Below, piece by piece: positions 29,081-37,165 of a stretch of 64,000 nucleotides of DNA (positions are counted from its first letter, which is position 1; each line of letters begins with the position of its first letter). The stretch lies in assembly GCA_963777355.1 (NCBI GenBank), contig CAVZQK010000010.1:124001-188000 (forward strand). Direction: 5' to 3'. Position numbers and translations under genes: made by a program. The notes under the pieces were generated by a model, which made no database searches, was not told the origin of the DNA, and worked only from the letters and a program-made list of their open reading frames with translations. The stretch comes from DATJHM01 sp963777355 (GTDB lineage Bacteria > Chloroflexota > Ktedonobacteria > Ktedonobacterales > Ktedonobacteraceae).

Positions 29081-29550
29081 ATTGCTCTCTTCCCTTCGCG
29101 TTCTTCCTCGCTATGCTCGATTTTCGCCGTTTTCCTCTCTAAACTCTCAGCAAGCAGCGTCACCCCGCTAAAAATAAGCTCTTGTTCTTTAGGTGAAAGC
29201 TGTTCCAGACATACTGCTAACCGCTCAACATCCAGACCTGTCTGTTCGTAGAGCACCTGAGTGCCTTGTTCTGTCAGCGAAAGCACGACGGTCCGCTCAT
29301 CATCATCCTTGCGCTCTTTGAGAATGAGCCCTTTCTCAGCTAAGCGCTGGACAATTTCTGATGCAGTATTCTGAGCACATCCAAGATGCACCGCAAGCGC
29401 CGAAATCGTTGCCTCTGGCTGATAGTGAATAAATTGCAAGGCCCGTACCGCCTGATGGGAGAGCGAAAACGTGTAGACGGGATGGCAATAATGGTAGATT
29501 GCCGCAAAGTGACGCGAGAGGGCTTCTGCCTCCTCTTGAGAAAAATCCAT
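29077..29550 (-). CDS. MarR family transcriptional regulator
   Basis: 157 residues, full-length MarR. The winged helix reads ALQFIHYQPEATISALAVHL, GCAQNTASEIVQRLAEKGLI and wing KERKDDDERTVVLSLTEQG, with flanking dimerisation helices at both ends. An inverted repeat at 29573-29599, 23 bp upstream of the ATG, is the likely operator (autoregulation together with the MFS gene, which overlaps by 4 bp). Ligand unknown. Confidence 0.9.
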   Translation of the reverse strand: MDFSQEEAEALSRHFAAIYHYCHPVYTFSLSHQAVRALQFIHYQPEATISALAVHLGCAQNTASEIVQRLAEKGLILKERKDDDERTVVLSLTEQGTQVLYEQTGLDVERLAVCLEQLSPKEQELIFSGVTLLAESLERKTAKIEHSEEEREGKRAI

Positions 29551-29572
29551 ACCAAACTCCCTCGTCTATAGC

Positions 29573-29599
29573 GATAATATCGTTTATAGCGATGTTATC
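29573..29599. promoter_or_regulatory. Probable MarR operator
   Basis: GATAATATCG and CGATGTTATC form a 10-bp inverted repeat (one mismatch) with a 7-bp spacer; TATAGCGAT is also repeated directly. It lies just upstream of the MarR/MFS operon. The size and symmetry suit a MarR dimer site. Confidence 0.55.
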
Positions 29600-30026
29600 A
29601 AAAAACGGAAAGATTGTCAATTATTTTAGAGAATTTCGGCTCCTCTCCCCCGCCAAAGGGACATAGGCCCGATTGTTAATCTCTGACCGCGTACACCTCC
29701 GCTTAAGAAGCGTATCTAATCTTTTGTTTTTGTGCCCGTGCATTTTCCCCTGTCTTGTGCGCACCGCAATCGCTCTTGTTCAACTTTGTTCCAGGTAGCT
29801 CTCCCTGTTACATTTGGTAGGGAGACAAAAGGCCTCGACGAGCGATATCCCTTCTCGCATCGTAGATTTCGTAGGGTCGGCTGTTGATCTCTGACCGCCT
29901 CGACGAGCGATTCCCTTCTCGCATCGTAGATTTCGTAGGGTCGGCTGTTGATCTCTGACCGCCTCGTTGAGCGATTCTCTCACCCTGCAAAAAAAGTGTC
30001 CGGGGTAGCTCTCCCCTGGTCCTCTA
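29600..30026. other. Gene-free stretch with dispersed and tandem repeats
   Basis: Contains a weak copy of the dispersed repeat at 29669-29690 and the tandem array at 29837-29979. Short minus-strand frames here are translations of the repeat itself. No gene is supported. Confidence 0.5.
29837..29979. repeat. Tandem 64/65-bp repeat, two units plus a partial third
   Basis: Unit 1 (29837-29901) and unit 2 (29902-29965) begin GACGAGCGAT, continue CCCTTCTCGCATCGTAGATT and TCGTAGGGTCGGCTGTTGAT, and end CTCTGACCGCCTC. They differ only by a two-base/one-base change near the start. A third, diverged unit begins GTTGAGCGATTCTC at 29966. Each full unit contains the core found singly elsewhere in this window. 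Confidence 0.85.
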
Positions 30027-31055
30027 TCATGCAGGCGAGAGCCGCTCGGCCAGATACTTCAAGCTCAGTGGATAACGATACTCAATCGCGGAATGCGTAC
30101 CATCGAACAGCTCGAAGAAAACATCCTGCACCCCGATCTCTTGCAACACACTATAAAATGCCTGCGCCCCCAGATCCAGAAAATATTGATCGCGACGACC
30201 CGCATCAATATAGATCGCTTTCATTGTACGCAGCGACTCTGCATGCTGGGGTGCCATACGCACCGGGTCCCACCGCAACCAGCGCTCCCACACCTCCGGA
30301 ATTAGCTCACCTGTCTTGAGATCATAGGGCAGTCGTACCGTCCCATCTGGGTCCGCCGAGTAGCAAGCCGCCATGCAGTAATCATTCATTGGGCCAGCAT
30401 CGTCACCACGAGCGAAAGCTGGACGCGTCGGAAACTCACGCCAGAACTGTTCATAGGAGCTGTTGTAGTGATCCCGTAAAGTACGCACTGCATGCCGAAA
30501 ATCCGGCAGATAGCAGGTTTCAAAAAGTGCGTCACCAGCATGGGTTGCCAGACCACCCCAGAGATCAGGACGCAACATAGGCGTAATCATCGCACCGTAG
30601 CCACCACTCGATTTACCCGCAATGCCCCGATGCTCACGGCGTGCTAACGTCCGGTAATGCGCATCGATCCAGGGTACTATCTCGTCACAGAGATACGTAT
30701 GATAGCGGCCCGTAGCAGGCGAATCTACAAACTGGCTCCCACCATACGACGTCCAGCAATCGACCCAGACAAGGATACATGGTGGTGCCTCCTCTCGTGC
30801 AAAAAGCTCATCTGCCATCTCAGGAAAATTCTTGCGAAAGGCCGCACGATTCCGCCACATATCCAACTGACCAGTCAAGCCCTGAATCATATAGATCGTC
30901 GGATAGCGCCGCTCTGTATCAGCACCGTAGCCAGGTGGTAGATAGACCCAGAGCGGTCTCTGGTAGGGATCGTGTAAAGGATTATTTTTGAGCACTTCGC
31001 TCTCGAAGATAAGCTCGTCAAAACGTCCACTCAATGCTATAGACCACGGCAGCAT
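30027..31055 (-). CDS. Alpha/beta hydrolase esterase (esterase D / enterochelin-esterase type)
   Basis: 342 residues. LWVYLPPGYGADTERRYPTI is the usual opening of the Esterase (PF00756) fold. The nucleophile elbow is GIAGKSSGGYGAMI (Gly-Lys-Ser-Ser-Gly-Gly), the acid is probably in IYIDAGRRDQYFLD and the His in LFDGTHSAIEYRYPL. Family members hydrolyse acyl esters, S-formylglutathione or siderophores. No signal peptide is visible, so it acts in the cytosol. The start at 31055 has GAGGA upstream, at a somewhat long distance. It stands alone between the repeat array and the cobalamin riboswitch, divergent from the latter. Confidence 0.85.
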   Translation of the reverse strand: MLPWSIALSGRFDELIFESEVLKNNPLHDPYQRPLWVYLPPGYGADTERRYPTIYMIQGLTGQLDMWRNRAAFRKNFPEMADELFAREEAPPCILVWVDCWTSYGGSQFVDSPATGRYHTYLCDEIVPWIDAHYRTLARREHRGIAGKSSGGYGAMITPMLRPDLWGGLATHAGDALFETCYLPDFRHAVRTLRDHYNSSYEQFWREFPTRPAFARGDDAGPMNDYCMAACYSADPDGTVRLPYDLKTGELIPEVWERWLRWDPVRMAPQHAESLRTMKAIYIDAGRRDQYFLDLGAQAFYSVLQEIGVQDVFFELFDGTHSAIEYRYPLSLKYLAERLSPA

Positions 31056-31109
31056 ACTATTTTCTTTTCCTCTAATAATGTCTGATGTTATTATTCTAGC
31101 ACAAGGTGC

Positions 31110-31136
31110 AGGGACGGCTGTTGATCTCTGTCCGCA
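31110..31136. repeat. Dispersed intergenic repeat copy
   Basis: CAGGGACGGCTGTTGATCTC followed by TGTCCGC matches the core of the 29837 repeat with few changes. It lies 55 bp upstream of the esterase start. Confidence 0.6.
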
Positions 31137-31409
31137 GCGAGAGGCTTTGCCTGGAAAGATGGTTCTAGAAACAAAATTTGAGCGTTATTCATTGCTATCC
31201 CTGTTAGATTGAACAACTGAAGAGTGTGGACGGTACTGAAGGGGCGAGAGAAAACGGTACAGCTCAACCGAGCCGATCCGCCTGGGACGTTGACCCAGGA
31301 GAGCGATTAATGTTGTGGGAAAAAGATTGAGTTGATCTCTGCTTTGCCTGCACAAATTGACAGCGTTATATACTGAAAGATATACTGAACCTGTAACTAG
31401 GATTGTATG

Positions 31410-31615
31410 TTACTATTCGTCATCAGGTGGCCGCTTTTAGCAAAGGCGGCAGAATAGGGAAGCCGGTGGAAATCCGGCGCAGTCGCGCTACTGTAACTGG
31501 AAGTCCTTTTTCTTTTGTCTTCCTCCAAGAGTGTGTATACCATTGTTTCTTCTTTAGAAGAAATGGGAAGGTAAAGAAGGGGCGCGAAACCAGAAGCCAG
31601 GAGACCTGCCTGATG
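31410..31615 (+). ncRNA. Cobalamin (adenosylcobalamin) riboswitch
   Basis: The conserved core GAATAGGGAAGCCGGTGGAA, then ATCCGGCGCAGTCGCGCTAC and TGTAAC, spans 31451-31496. The 3' B12 box GCCAGGAGACCTGCC lies at 31596-31610. The variable arm between them is about 95 nt and can fold (TTCTTTAGAAGAA). It is the leader of btuF-cbiB-cobD-cbiZ-cobO, 130 bp before btuF. High cobalamin is expected to shut this operon. No obvious terminator lies between box and gene, so control of ribosome access is more likely than attenuation. Confidence 0.95.
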
Positions 31616-31741
31616 AATTCTGCTCATGTTCCTTCGCGTAATGAGGAGCGAGCTTCCTGAGTCATTATCCTGTCTCCGGTTGATCTGCATTTCACGCGTG
31701 GCGGCAATGAGCATTGTTGTACTCTTTGGAGGTTACAAGCA

Positions 31742-32740
31742 ATGCGCTCTTCTCTTATCTCTCTGCGTTTTTTCCCTGTCTTCTTCCTGTCCTTTCTCAT
31801 ATTGTTCTCAGCGTGTGGCGGACAGGGAAGTACTACCACTTCCAGCCCGGCCTCCCCTCAACCGACAGCTACTCCGGCTCTCGATGCCTATGGTACGCCT
31901 ATCGCCATACCGGCTGCTGCGCCTCAACGGATTATCTCGCTGGTGCCAAATATGAGTGAGATTCTTGGGGCACTCAACTTGCAGAGCCGTGTGGTGGGTG
32001 TTGATTATTATACAAACTATCCCGCCGAGCTTGCCGCCAAACCGAAGGTCTCAGATGCAAATGGCAAGTTCAATATCGAGACTATTGTGGCCTTGCATCC
32101 CGATCTTATCTTGAGCTGGGGCGGTCAGACAACCGCCTATGATTCTCAGCTTACAAAACTCAATCTGCACATCATTGATTTTCCCACCGCCAATTTTTCG
32201 CAACTTTTGCCTCAGATACAACTGGTTGGCCGTCTCACTTATGCCGAAGCGACTGCCAAAACTTTGATTGCCCAGTTGCAGCAGCAGATCGACCAGGTAA
32301 AAGCGAAGGTTGTTGGCACCACTGTCTCCAAAGTCCTGCTAGAGGTCGATGATAGTACTCCGGGGAAACCCTATGTCTTTGGAGGTACATCCTTTGGCGA
32401 TGAGTTGTTGCAAGATGCTAATGCTACCAATATCTTTCACAGCAATACCTCCAACGGCGGCTATCCTCAAGTAACCGATGAAGCTGTGATCTCAGCCAAT
32501 CCCCAGTACGTAATTCTGACGGAAGATCCCCTGTATGGCGGTAGCGCCAGCGCGGTCTACAAGCGTCCGAATTGGGGAAGCATTGAGGCGGTAAAGCTGC
32601 ATCACATCTTTCATCTCAACACCGATATCTTACAACGTCCTGGTCCCCGCCTGGTCGAAGGCCTGCAATGTGTGGCCCAGGTTGTTCATCCCGATAAGTT
32701 TCCGGGAGCCTTTCCCGCCTATTGTCAGGTGAATAGTTAG
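31742..32740 (+). CDS. btuF: Cobalamin/corrinoid ABC transporter substrate-binding lipoprotein (BtuF-like)
   Basis: 332 residues. A lipoprotein signal (LSFLILFSACGG, Cys at about 25) and a Thr/Pro/Ser linker precede a class III binding-protein fold: QRIISLVPNMSEILGALNLQ, VVGVDYYTNYP, IVALHPDLILSWG, GRLTYAEATAKTL, PQYVILTEDP. ATG 31742 follows GGAGG by nine bases. The riboswitch upstream and cobalamin genes downstream identify the ligand as cobalamin, cobinamide or another corrinoid. The permease and ATPase (BtuC, BtuD) are not adjacent and must be encoded elsewhere, which is unusual for this family. Confidence 0.88.
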   Translation: MRSSLISLRFFPVFFLSFLILFSACGGQGSTTTSSPASPQPTATPALDAYGTPIAIPAAAPQRIISLVPNMSEILGALNLQSRVVGVDYYTNYPAELAAKPKVSDANGKFNIETIVALHPDLILSWGGQTTAYDSQLTKLNLHIIDFPTANFSQLLPQIQLVGRLTYAEATAKTLIAQLQQQIDQVKAKVVGTTVSKVLLEVDDSTPGKPYVFGGTSFGDELLQDANATNIFHSNTSNGGYPQVTDEAVISANPQYVILTEDPLYGGSASAVYKRPNWGSIEAVKLHHIFHLNTDILQRPGPRLVEGLQCVAQVVHPDKFPGAFPAYCQVNS

Positions 32741-32753
32741 GCAGAAAGCAGAT

Positions 32754-33749
32754 ATGGCAGCTCATCCTTTTGCTAAAAGAAATTCGGCCCTTGCCGCTGG
32801 CTTGACTGTCTGTCTGGCCGCTGGACTCGATCTGCTGGGAGAGCCGCCGCTTTGTCTGCATCCCGTCGTCTGGTATGGCAAGCTCATCCGCCAGCTAGAG
32901 CGCTTTGCCCCGCAAAAGCCGCAGGCTCAGTTCTTCTATGGCATAGAAATGCTCTTTTTAGCTACGCCCGTTGTTCTCGTACCCGCCCTGCTGCTGCAAA
33001 AACTGGAGGAGCGTGCAAGCTTGCACGCTCCTCGTAGGGCCATGTTGCTTCAGACCTTCGTCTGCTCTGTTGCTCTGCCTGCCATCGCCCTCAAACCCCT
33101 GTTCGCCTTGCGTATGCTCGTCGATGCAGGCCGGCTGGTACGCGAAGCGCTAGAGGACGAAAATCTTGTAGCAGCGCGAGACGCTTTGCGCAGCCTGGTG
33201 AGCCGAGATCGCGCCTCTCTGGATCGCGAATTAATCGCCGCTGCGGCTATCGAGTCGTTGGCGGAAAATTTGAGCGATGCGGTTGTCGCGCCTTTGTTCT
33301 ACTATGCCCTCTTTGGTCTGCCGGGGGCGGCGCTGTATCGCCTCTACAATACCTTCGATTCTATGATTGGCTATCATGGAGACTACGAATATCTCGGCAA
33401 AGCCGCTGCCCGTCTGGATGACCTGCTCAATCTGCTTCCCTCTCGCCTGACTGCCTTCTTCATTATTGGTACGGCTCCCTTGTTTGGGGGAGATCAGGGC
33501 CGCGCCTGGCAGATCTGGCGACGCGATGCCTCGCGCACGGAGAGTCCAAATGCCGGTCATCCTATGGCCGCCGCCGCTGGAGCCTTACATTTGCAATTGA
33601 CGAAAGTTGGGTATTATACTCTGGGTGATTATGAACACGCTATTTCACCTGCTGATATCAAGCGGGCAGAATGTATGGCCTACTACACTGGAGGCTTCAT
33701 GCTTTTATTGACGGCATTTCTGCGTTTTTGCGAGAAACGCTATGCATGA
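32754..33749 (+). CDS. cbiB: Adenosylcobinamide-phosphate synthase
   Basis: Membrane enzyme (CbiB/CobD family) that attaches (R)-1-amino-2-propanol phosphate to adenosylcobyric acid. 331 residues: DLLGEPPLCLHPVVWYGKLI near the N-terminus, LVSRDRASLDRELIAAAAIE and SLAENLSDAVVAPLFYYALF in the middle, then LYRLYNTFDSMIGYHGDYEY and SPNAGHPMAAAAGALHLQL, all family signatures. It starts 14 bp after btuF and overlaps cobD by 8 bp. A frequent inverted pair GAGCGTGCAAGC / GCTTGCACGCTC lies inside the gene at 33010-33033, unusual in coding sequence. Confidence 0.94.
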   Translation: MAAHPFAKRNSALAAGLTVCLAAGLDLLGEPPLCLHPVVWYGKLIRQLERFAPQKPQAQFFYGIEMLFLATPVVLVPALLLQKLEERASLHAPRRAMLLQTFVCSVALPAIALKPLFALRMLVDAGRLVREALEDENLVAARDALRSLVSRDRASLDRELIAAAAIESLAENLSDAVVAPLFYYALFGLPGAALYRLYNTFDSMIGYHGDYEYLGKAAARLDDLLNLLPSRLTAFFIIGTAPLFGGDQGRAWQIWRRDASRTESPNAGHPMAAAAGALHLQLTKVGYYTLGDYEHAISPADIKRAECMAYYTGGFMLLLTAFLRFCEKRYA

Positions 33750-34836
33750 GATGCCTTTGCGCCCTGTACATGGTGCCATAGATTATGCGGAATTGGCCTC
33801 TTTAGGACTTACTCCAGAGGAGGTCCTCGATTTTAGTGTCAATTCCAATCCCTATGGCCCTTCACCTGCTGTACAGAAAGCACTTGCTAGTGTCCCTCTG
33901 GACCGCTATCCAGACCGTGACTGTCTGCAACTTCGCCAGGCTATTCTGGAGTATGAGATACAGGATCACCGTCTCTCTCTTTCTTCTCTTCTTTGTGGCA
34001 ATGGCTCAAACGAACTTATCTGGACCATTGCTACGACCTTTCTGCGTCCTGGTGAGAAAGTGGCGATAATCGGGCCTACCTTTGGCGAATATAGCGCCGC
34101 CTGTCGTGCCGCTGGCGCTACTATCGTGGGTATACGCGCTACTGCGGAAGATCAGTTCCAGCCCGACAGCATTACCATCTGTCGCTGGCTGCAAAAAGAG
34201 TTGCCGCGCCTCGTCTGGCTCTGCAATCCGAATAATCCAACTGGTAGCCTGCTTGAGCCTGACGATCTCTTCCGTATTCTCCATCGCTGTAGGCGTATCG
34301 GCGCTCTCCTCGTGATCGACGAAGCCTATCGCCATTTTGTCTTTCCTGCCGAGATCTCCCATACTCATGAGCTTTTAGGAAAACAACTTGAATTACCTCT
34401 GATTATCTTACGCTCTTTAACAAAAGATTTTGCCCTGGCGGGATTGCGTCTGGGTTATGCCCTGGCAAATCCTGTCTTGCTCGCTCAGTTGCAGACCCAC
34501 CTCCCCGCCTGGAATGTCAACGCCCTGGCTCAGGCCGCAGGCATTGCCGCTTTGCAGGATCAGCCCTATCTACAACAAACATTGCAAACCCTTCAGCACG
34601 AGCGAGATAGTTTTTTTCAGGCGCTTCATACCTTGCCTGTAAATGTTGTCCCTTCACATACGCATTTTTGCCTGCTTGAGGTTGCAGATGCGCCAGGAAT
34701 CCGCGCTCGTCTCTTGCAGCAAAAACTCCTGGTTCGAGATTGTACTTCTTTTGGTTTACCTCGGTATATTCGAGTTGCCACTCGCCCTGCTCCTGATTGG
34801 CAGATCCTCATTCAGGCCTTGCGTGAGGCTCTATGA
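33742..34836 (+). CDS. cobD: Threonine-phosphate decarboxylase
   Basis: PLP enzyme of the aminotransferase class I/II fold that makes (R)-1-amino-2-propanol phosphate, the linker used by CbiB. 364 residues. VLDFSVNSNPYGPSPAVQKA at the start, LCGNGSNELIW for the PLP phosphate, LVWLCNPNNPTGSLLEPDD, VIDEAYRHFV, and the Schiff-base Lys in LRSLTKDFALAGLRLGYALA. Histidinol-phosphate aminotransferase is the main alternative by sequence. The overlaps with cbiB (8 bp) and cbiZ (4 bp, ATGA) decide for the cobalamin role. Confidence 0.92.
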   Translation: MHEMPLRPVHGAIDYAELASLGLTPEEVLDFSVNSNPYGPSPAVQKALASVPLDRYPDRDCLQLRQAILEYEIQDHRLSLSSLLCGNGSNELIWTIATTFLRPGEKVAIIGPTFGEYSAACRAAGATIVGIRATAEDQFQPDSITICRWLQKELPRLVWLCNPNNPTGSLLEPDDLFRILHRCRRIGALLVIDEAYRHFVFPAEISHTHELLGKQLELPLIILRSLTKDFALAGLRLGYALANPVLLAQLQTHLPAWNVNALAQAAGIAALQDQPYLQQTLQTLQHERDSFFQALHTLPVNVVPSHTHFCLLEVADAPGIRARLLQQKLLVRDCTSFGLPRYIRVATRPAPDWQILIQALREAL

Positions 34837-35504
34837 AGCAATCTTTCTCCCTGGATTTCCCTGGTGTTCAGGCCGCTTTGACTTCTGAAGCCTATCTGCT
34901 CACCAGTGCCGCACCTCTACTAACTTTATCTTCGGCTGTTGTTGGCGGAGGTTTTCAGCGCACGCGCACAATTATCAACCGCCACGTTGCTAAGCACTAC
35001 AATCATCCCGATCCAGCCAGCGATCTGCGTGCATTTGTCCGTGCAAATAGTCTGCCAGAGCCGTTTGTTGGCCTGCTTACAGGCGTCTGGATTCATCAGG
35101 TACAACACGTCACTCTCGCTCAGGATGATCTGCTGGTAGCTTGTATCTTAACTGCGGGTGTCAGTAATGCAGTCTCTGCTGGTTGCACGCTGCCTGTCCC
35201 ATTTGTTCCTGGCACTATCAATACTATCCTCCTTATTGCCGCTAGCTTGCCAGAATCCGCGCTGGTCAACGCTGTCATTACGGCAACCGAAGCCAAATCG
35301 GCAGTTTTGGCAGAGGCTGGTATTCGTACTCCTGATGGACATATTGCAACTGGAACCTCAACGGACGCGATGGTGATTGCCTGTACTGATCGCGGTCCTC
35401 TGTTACCCTACGCCGGTCCTGGGACCAGTATCGGTTATCTCATTGGCGCAAGTGTACGCCAGACCCTTCAACAGGCTCTACGGGTTGCTCAATCTGATGT
35501 GTAA
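34833..35504 (+). CDS. cbiZ: Adenosylcobinamide amidohydrolase
   Basis: CbiZ removes the side chain of salvaged adenosylcobinamide or pseudocobalamin to give adenosylcobyric acid, which CbiB can rebuild. 223 residues: FQRTRTIINRHVAKHYNHPD, TGVWIHQVQHVTLAQDD, ILTAGVSNAVSAG, NAVITATEAKSAVLAEAG and GTSTDAMVIACTDRG are typical. It overlaps cobD at ATGA. Its presence together with cbiB and cobD means the cell can remodel corrinoids that carry a foreign lower ligand rather than merely salvage cobinamide through CobU. Confidence 0.93.
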   Translation: MKQSFSLDFPGVQAALTSEAYLLTSAAPLLTLSSAVVGGGFQRTRTIINRHVAKHYNHPDPASDLRAFVRANSLPEPFVGLLTGVWIHQVQHVTLAQDDLLVACILTAGVSNAVSAGCTLPVPFVPGTINTILLIAASLPESALVNAVITATEAKSAVLAEAGIRTPDGHIATGTSTDAMVIACTDRGPLLPYAGPGTSIGYLIGASVRQTLQQALRVAQSDV

Positions 35505-35561
35505 TTGAACTGAAAAAGGCCCGGTCAATAGATTTTTTAGCAGACAGAAATGGAAAGAAAT

Positions 35562-36182
35562 ATGTCAGAAGAAACACCTATCGAACCCGAAGAATTAACT
35601 GAAGAGGGACGCGCCCGTATTCGTCTTCAACAGTCCGAAGCTCGTGCCCAGCGTAAACGAGGCCGTACCGGCCTCGTCATCGTCAATACCGGCAATGGCA
35701 AAGGGAAAACCACCGCCGCGCTTGGCATCCTTATGCGCTCCTGGGGCCAGGATCTGCGCGTTGTGATGCTCCAATTTCTGAAAGCCCAGACCGGCAAGTG
35801 GGGCGAGATTCGCGCCGCTAAACGCATGGGCGTCGAAATCATTCCTCTTGGAAAAGGCTTTACCTGGGAAAGTGATAATCTAGCCCAGGATCGTGCTCTT
35901 GCTCAGACCTGCTGGCAGCAGTGTCGCGAAAAGATCGAAAGCGGTCAGTACGATGTCGTCATTATGGACGAGATTACCTATACCTTCACATACGGCTGGC
36001 TCGACCTCTCAGAGGTGCTCGAAACCCTGCGTAAGCGCAATCCACAGATGCACGTAATCCTGACCGGGCGCGATGCCCCCGAAGCATTAATCGAGTTCGC
36101 CGACCTCGTCACCGAAATGCGCGAGATCAAACACCCCTACAAAACCCAGGGAATCTTCGCCCAGAAAGGCATCGAATTCTAA
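35562..36182 (+). CDS. cobO: Cob(I)yrinic acid a,c-diamide adenosyltransferase
   Basis: BtuR/CobO/CobA-type ATP:corrinoid adenosyltransferase, adding the upper 5'-deoxyadenosyl ligand. 206 residues. P-loop NTGNGKGKTTAALGI, then VVMLQFLKAQTGKWGEIRA, GVEIIPLGKGFTWES, VIMDEITYTFTYGWL and HVILTGRDAPEALIEFADLV, ending EMREIKHPYKTQGIFAQKGI. ATG 35562 is preferred to ATG 35550 because GGAAAG precedes it. Last gene of the riboswitch-led run, 57 bp after cbiZ. Confidence 0.95.
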   Translation: MSEETPIEPEELTEEGRARIRLQQSEARAQRKRGRTGLVIVNTGNGKGKTTAALGILMRSWGQDLRVVMLQFLKAQTGKWGEIRAAKRMGVEIIPLGKGFTWESDNLAQDRALAQTCWQQCREKIESGQYDVVIMDEITYTFTYGWLDLSEVLETLRKRNPQMHVILTGRDAPEALIEFADLVTEMREIKHPYKTQGIFAQKGIEF

Positions 36183-36338
36183 AGCTTTGCGCTTTCGGTA
36201 CCTGAGCAGCTCTTCCTCGCAAATAATGCTGCTCGCTTGTTTCCTGAGCCGTTTCGTTCCCAAAGAAAATTTGGTATCCTTGTGCTGGAAAAAAGCACGA
36301 GCAAAGAGAATGTCGCTCATCAAGAGGGAGAGCTTCCT

Positions 36339-36833
36339 ATGACCATTTACTTTTACACTCCTCACGAAGAACCATATGGATGTTTCTCCAACTTCTCTCG
36401 GCATGGGATCGAGATAGATGGGGTCTGGTGGCCAACCGTTGAACACTACTTTCAAGCTCAGAAATTCGCTGGTACCCCTTATGCAGCACAAATTCAGAGA
36501 GCTCTGACTCCCAAACAAGCTGCGGGGATGGGAAGAGATCGCATGTTGCCGTTGCGTCCTGATTGGGAACAGGTCAAGGATGAAGTGATGTTCAAAGCTG
36601 TCCTCCGGAAGTTCGAGACTCATCATAGCCTGCGAACTCTTCTACTGAGCACGGAAGAAGAGATCGTTGAGAGTGCCCCTGGCGACTATTATTGGGGATG
36701 TGGGGCGGATGGGAGTGGGCAGAATAAATTGGGCAAAATCTTGATGCAGGTCAGGAGTATTCTGTCCCATCACGCGGATGAGGAAAGGAGCCAGGAGAAA
36801 ACAAAGCCGAAAAGAAGAAGGGGACCTGGGTAA
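36339..36833 (+). CDS. NADAR family protein (YbiA/RibX-like)
   Basis: 164 residues. ATG 36339 (MTIYFYTPHEEPYGCFSNFS) follows GAGGGAG. WWPTVEHYFQAQKFAGTPYA, LTPKQAAGMGRDR, LRPDWEQVKDEVMFKAVLRK, and DYYWGCGADGSGQNKLGKIL are the NADAR signatures, including the WG...G.N.LGK end. NADAR enzymes are N-glycosidases: some hydrolyse damaged riboflavin intermediates, others remove ADP-ribose from guanine in DNA (partners of DarT1 toxins). The last 25 residues are Lys/Arg-rich (KPKRRRGPG) and unlike the family. No DarT-like toxin is next to it. It follows cobO by 157 bp with its own upstream region. Confidence 0.9.
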   Translation: MTIYFYTPHEEPYGCFSNFSRHGIEIDGVWWPTVEHYFQAQKFAGTPYAAQIQRALTPKQAAGMGRDRMLPLRPDWEQVKDEVMFKAVLRKFETHHSLRTLLLSTEEEIVESAPGDYYWGCGADGSGQNKLGKILMQVRSILSHHADEERSQEKTKPKRRRGPG

Positions 36834-37165
36834 GGTAGGGAGAGGCGTTTATCCCTGCTTGATCCCTCTCCATGCTCGCCAACTTGAGATATCTCCCTAC
36901 TCAAATGCGCTCTCCCTGACACGTTTTCAACGCTCATGGAACTTGGGGGAACTTGGTTCCTGCTCGACAGATACACGAGACCCAAGAGATTAGAACTCTG
37001 TTTTTTCTCTCCCAAAGTGTCCCCGAAGCGGCCTCTGGAGCGCTTTCGTAGGGACGGGATGGTGAGGATAGATCACCTCGCGCAACCACAATGCAATCCC
37101 GTCCTGTTTCCCTATCGACCCTCTTCCCCTCCATTTCTCTCTCCCAGATTATTTCCGGGAGAAAG
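36834..37165. other. Gene-free stretch between convergent genes
   Basis: No gene is supported. TCGTAGGGACGGGATGG near 37050 and ATGCTCGCCAAC near 36870 are loose relatives of the dispersed repeat. TTTCTCTCTCCCAG...GGGAGAAA near 37135-37165 could be the terminator of the GH4 gene. Confidence 0.4.
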
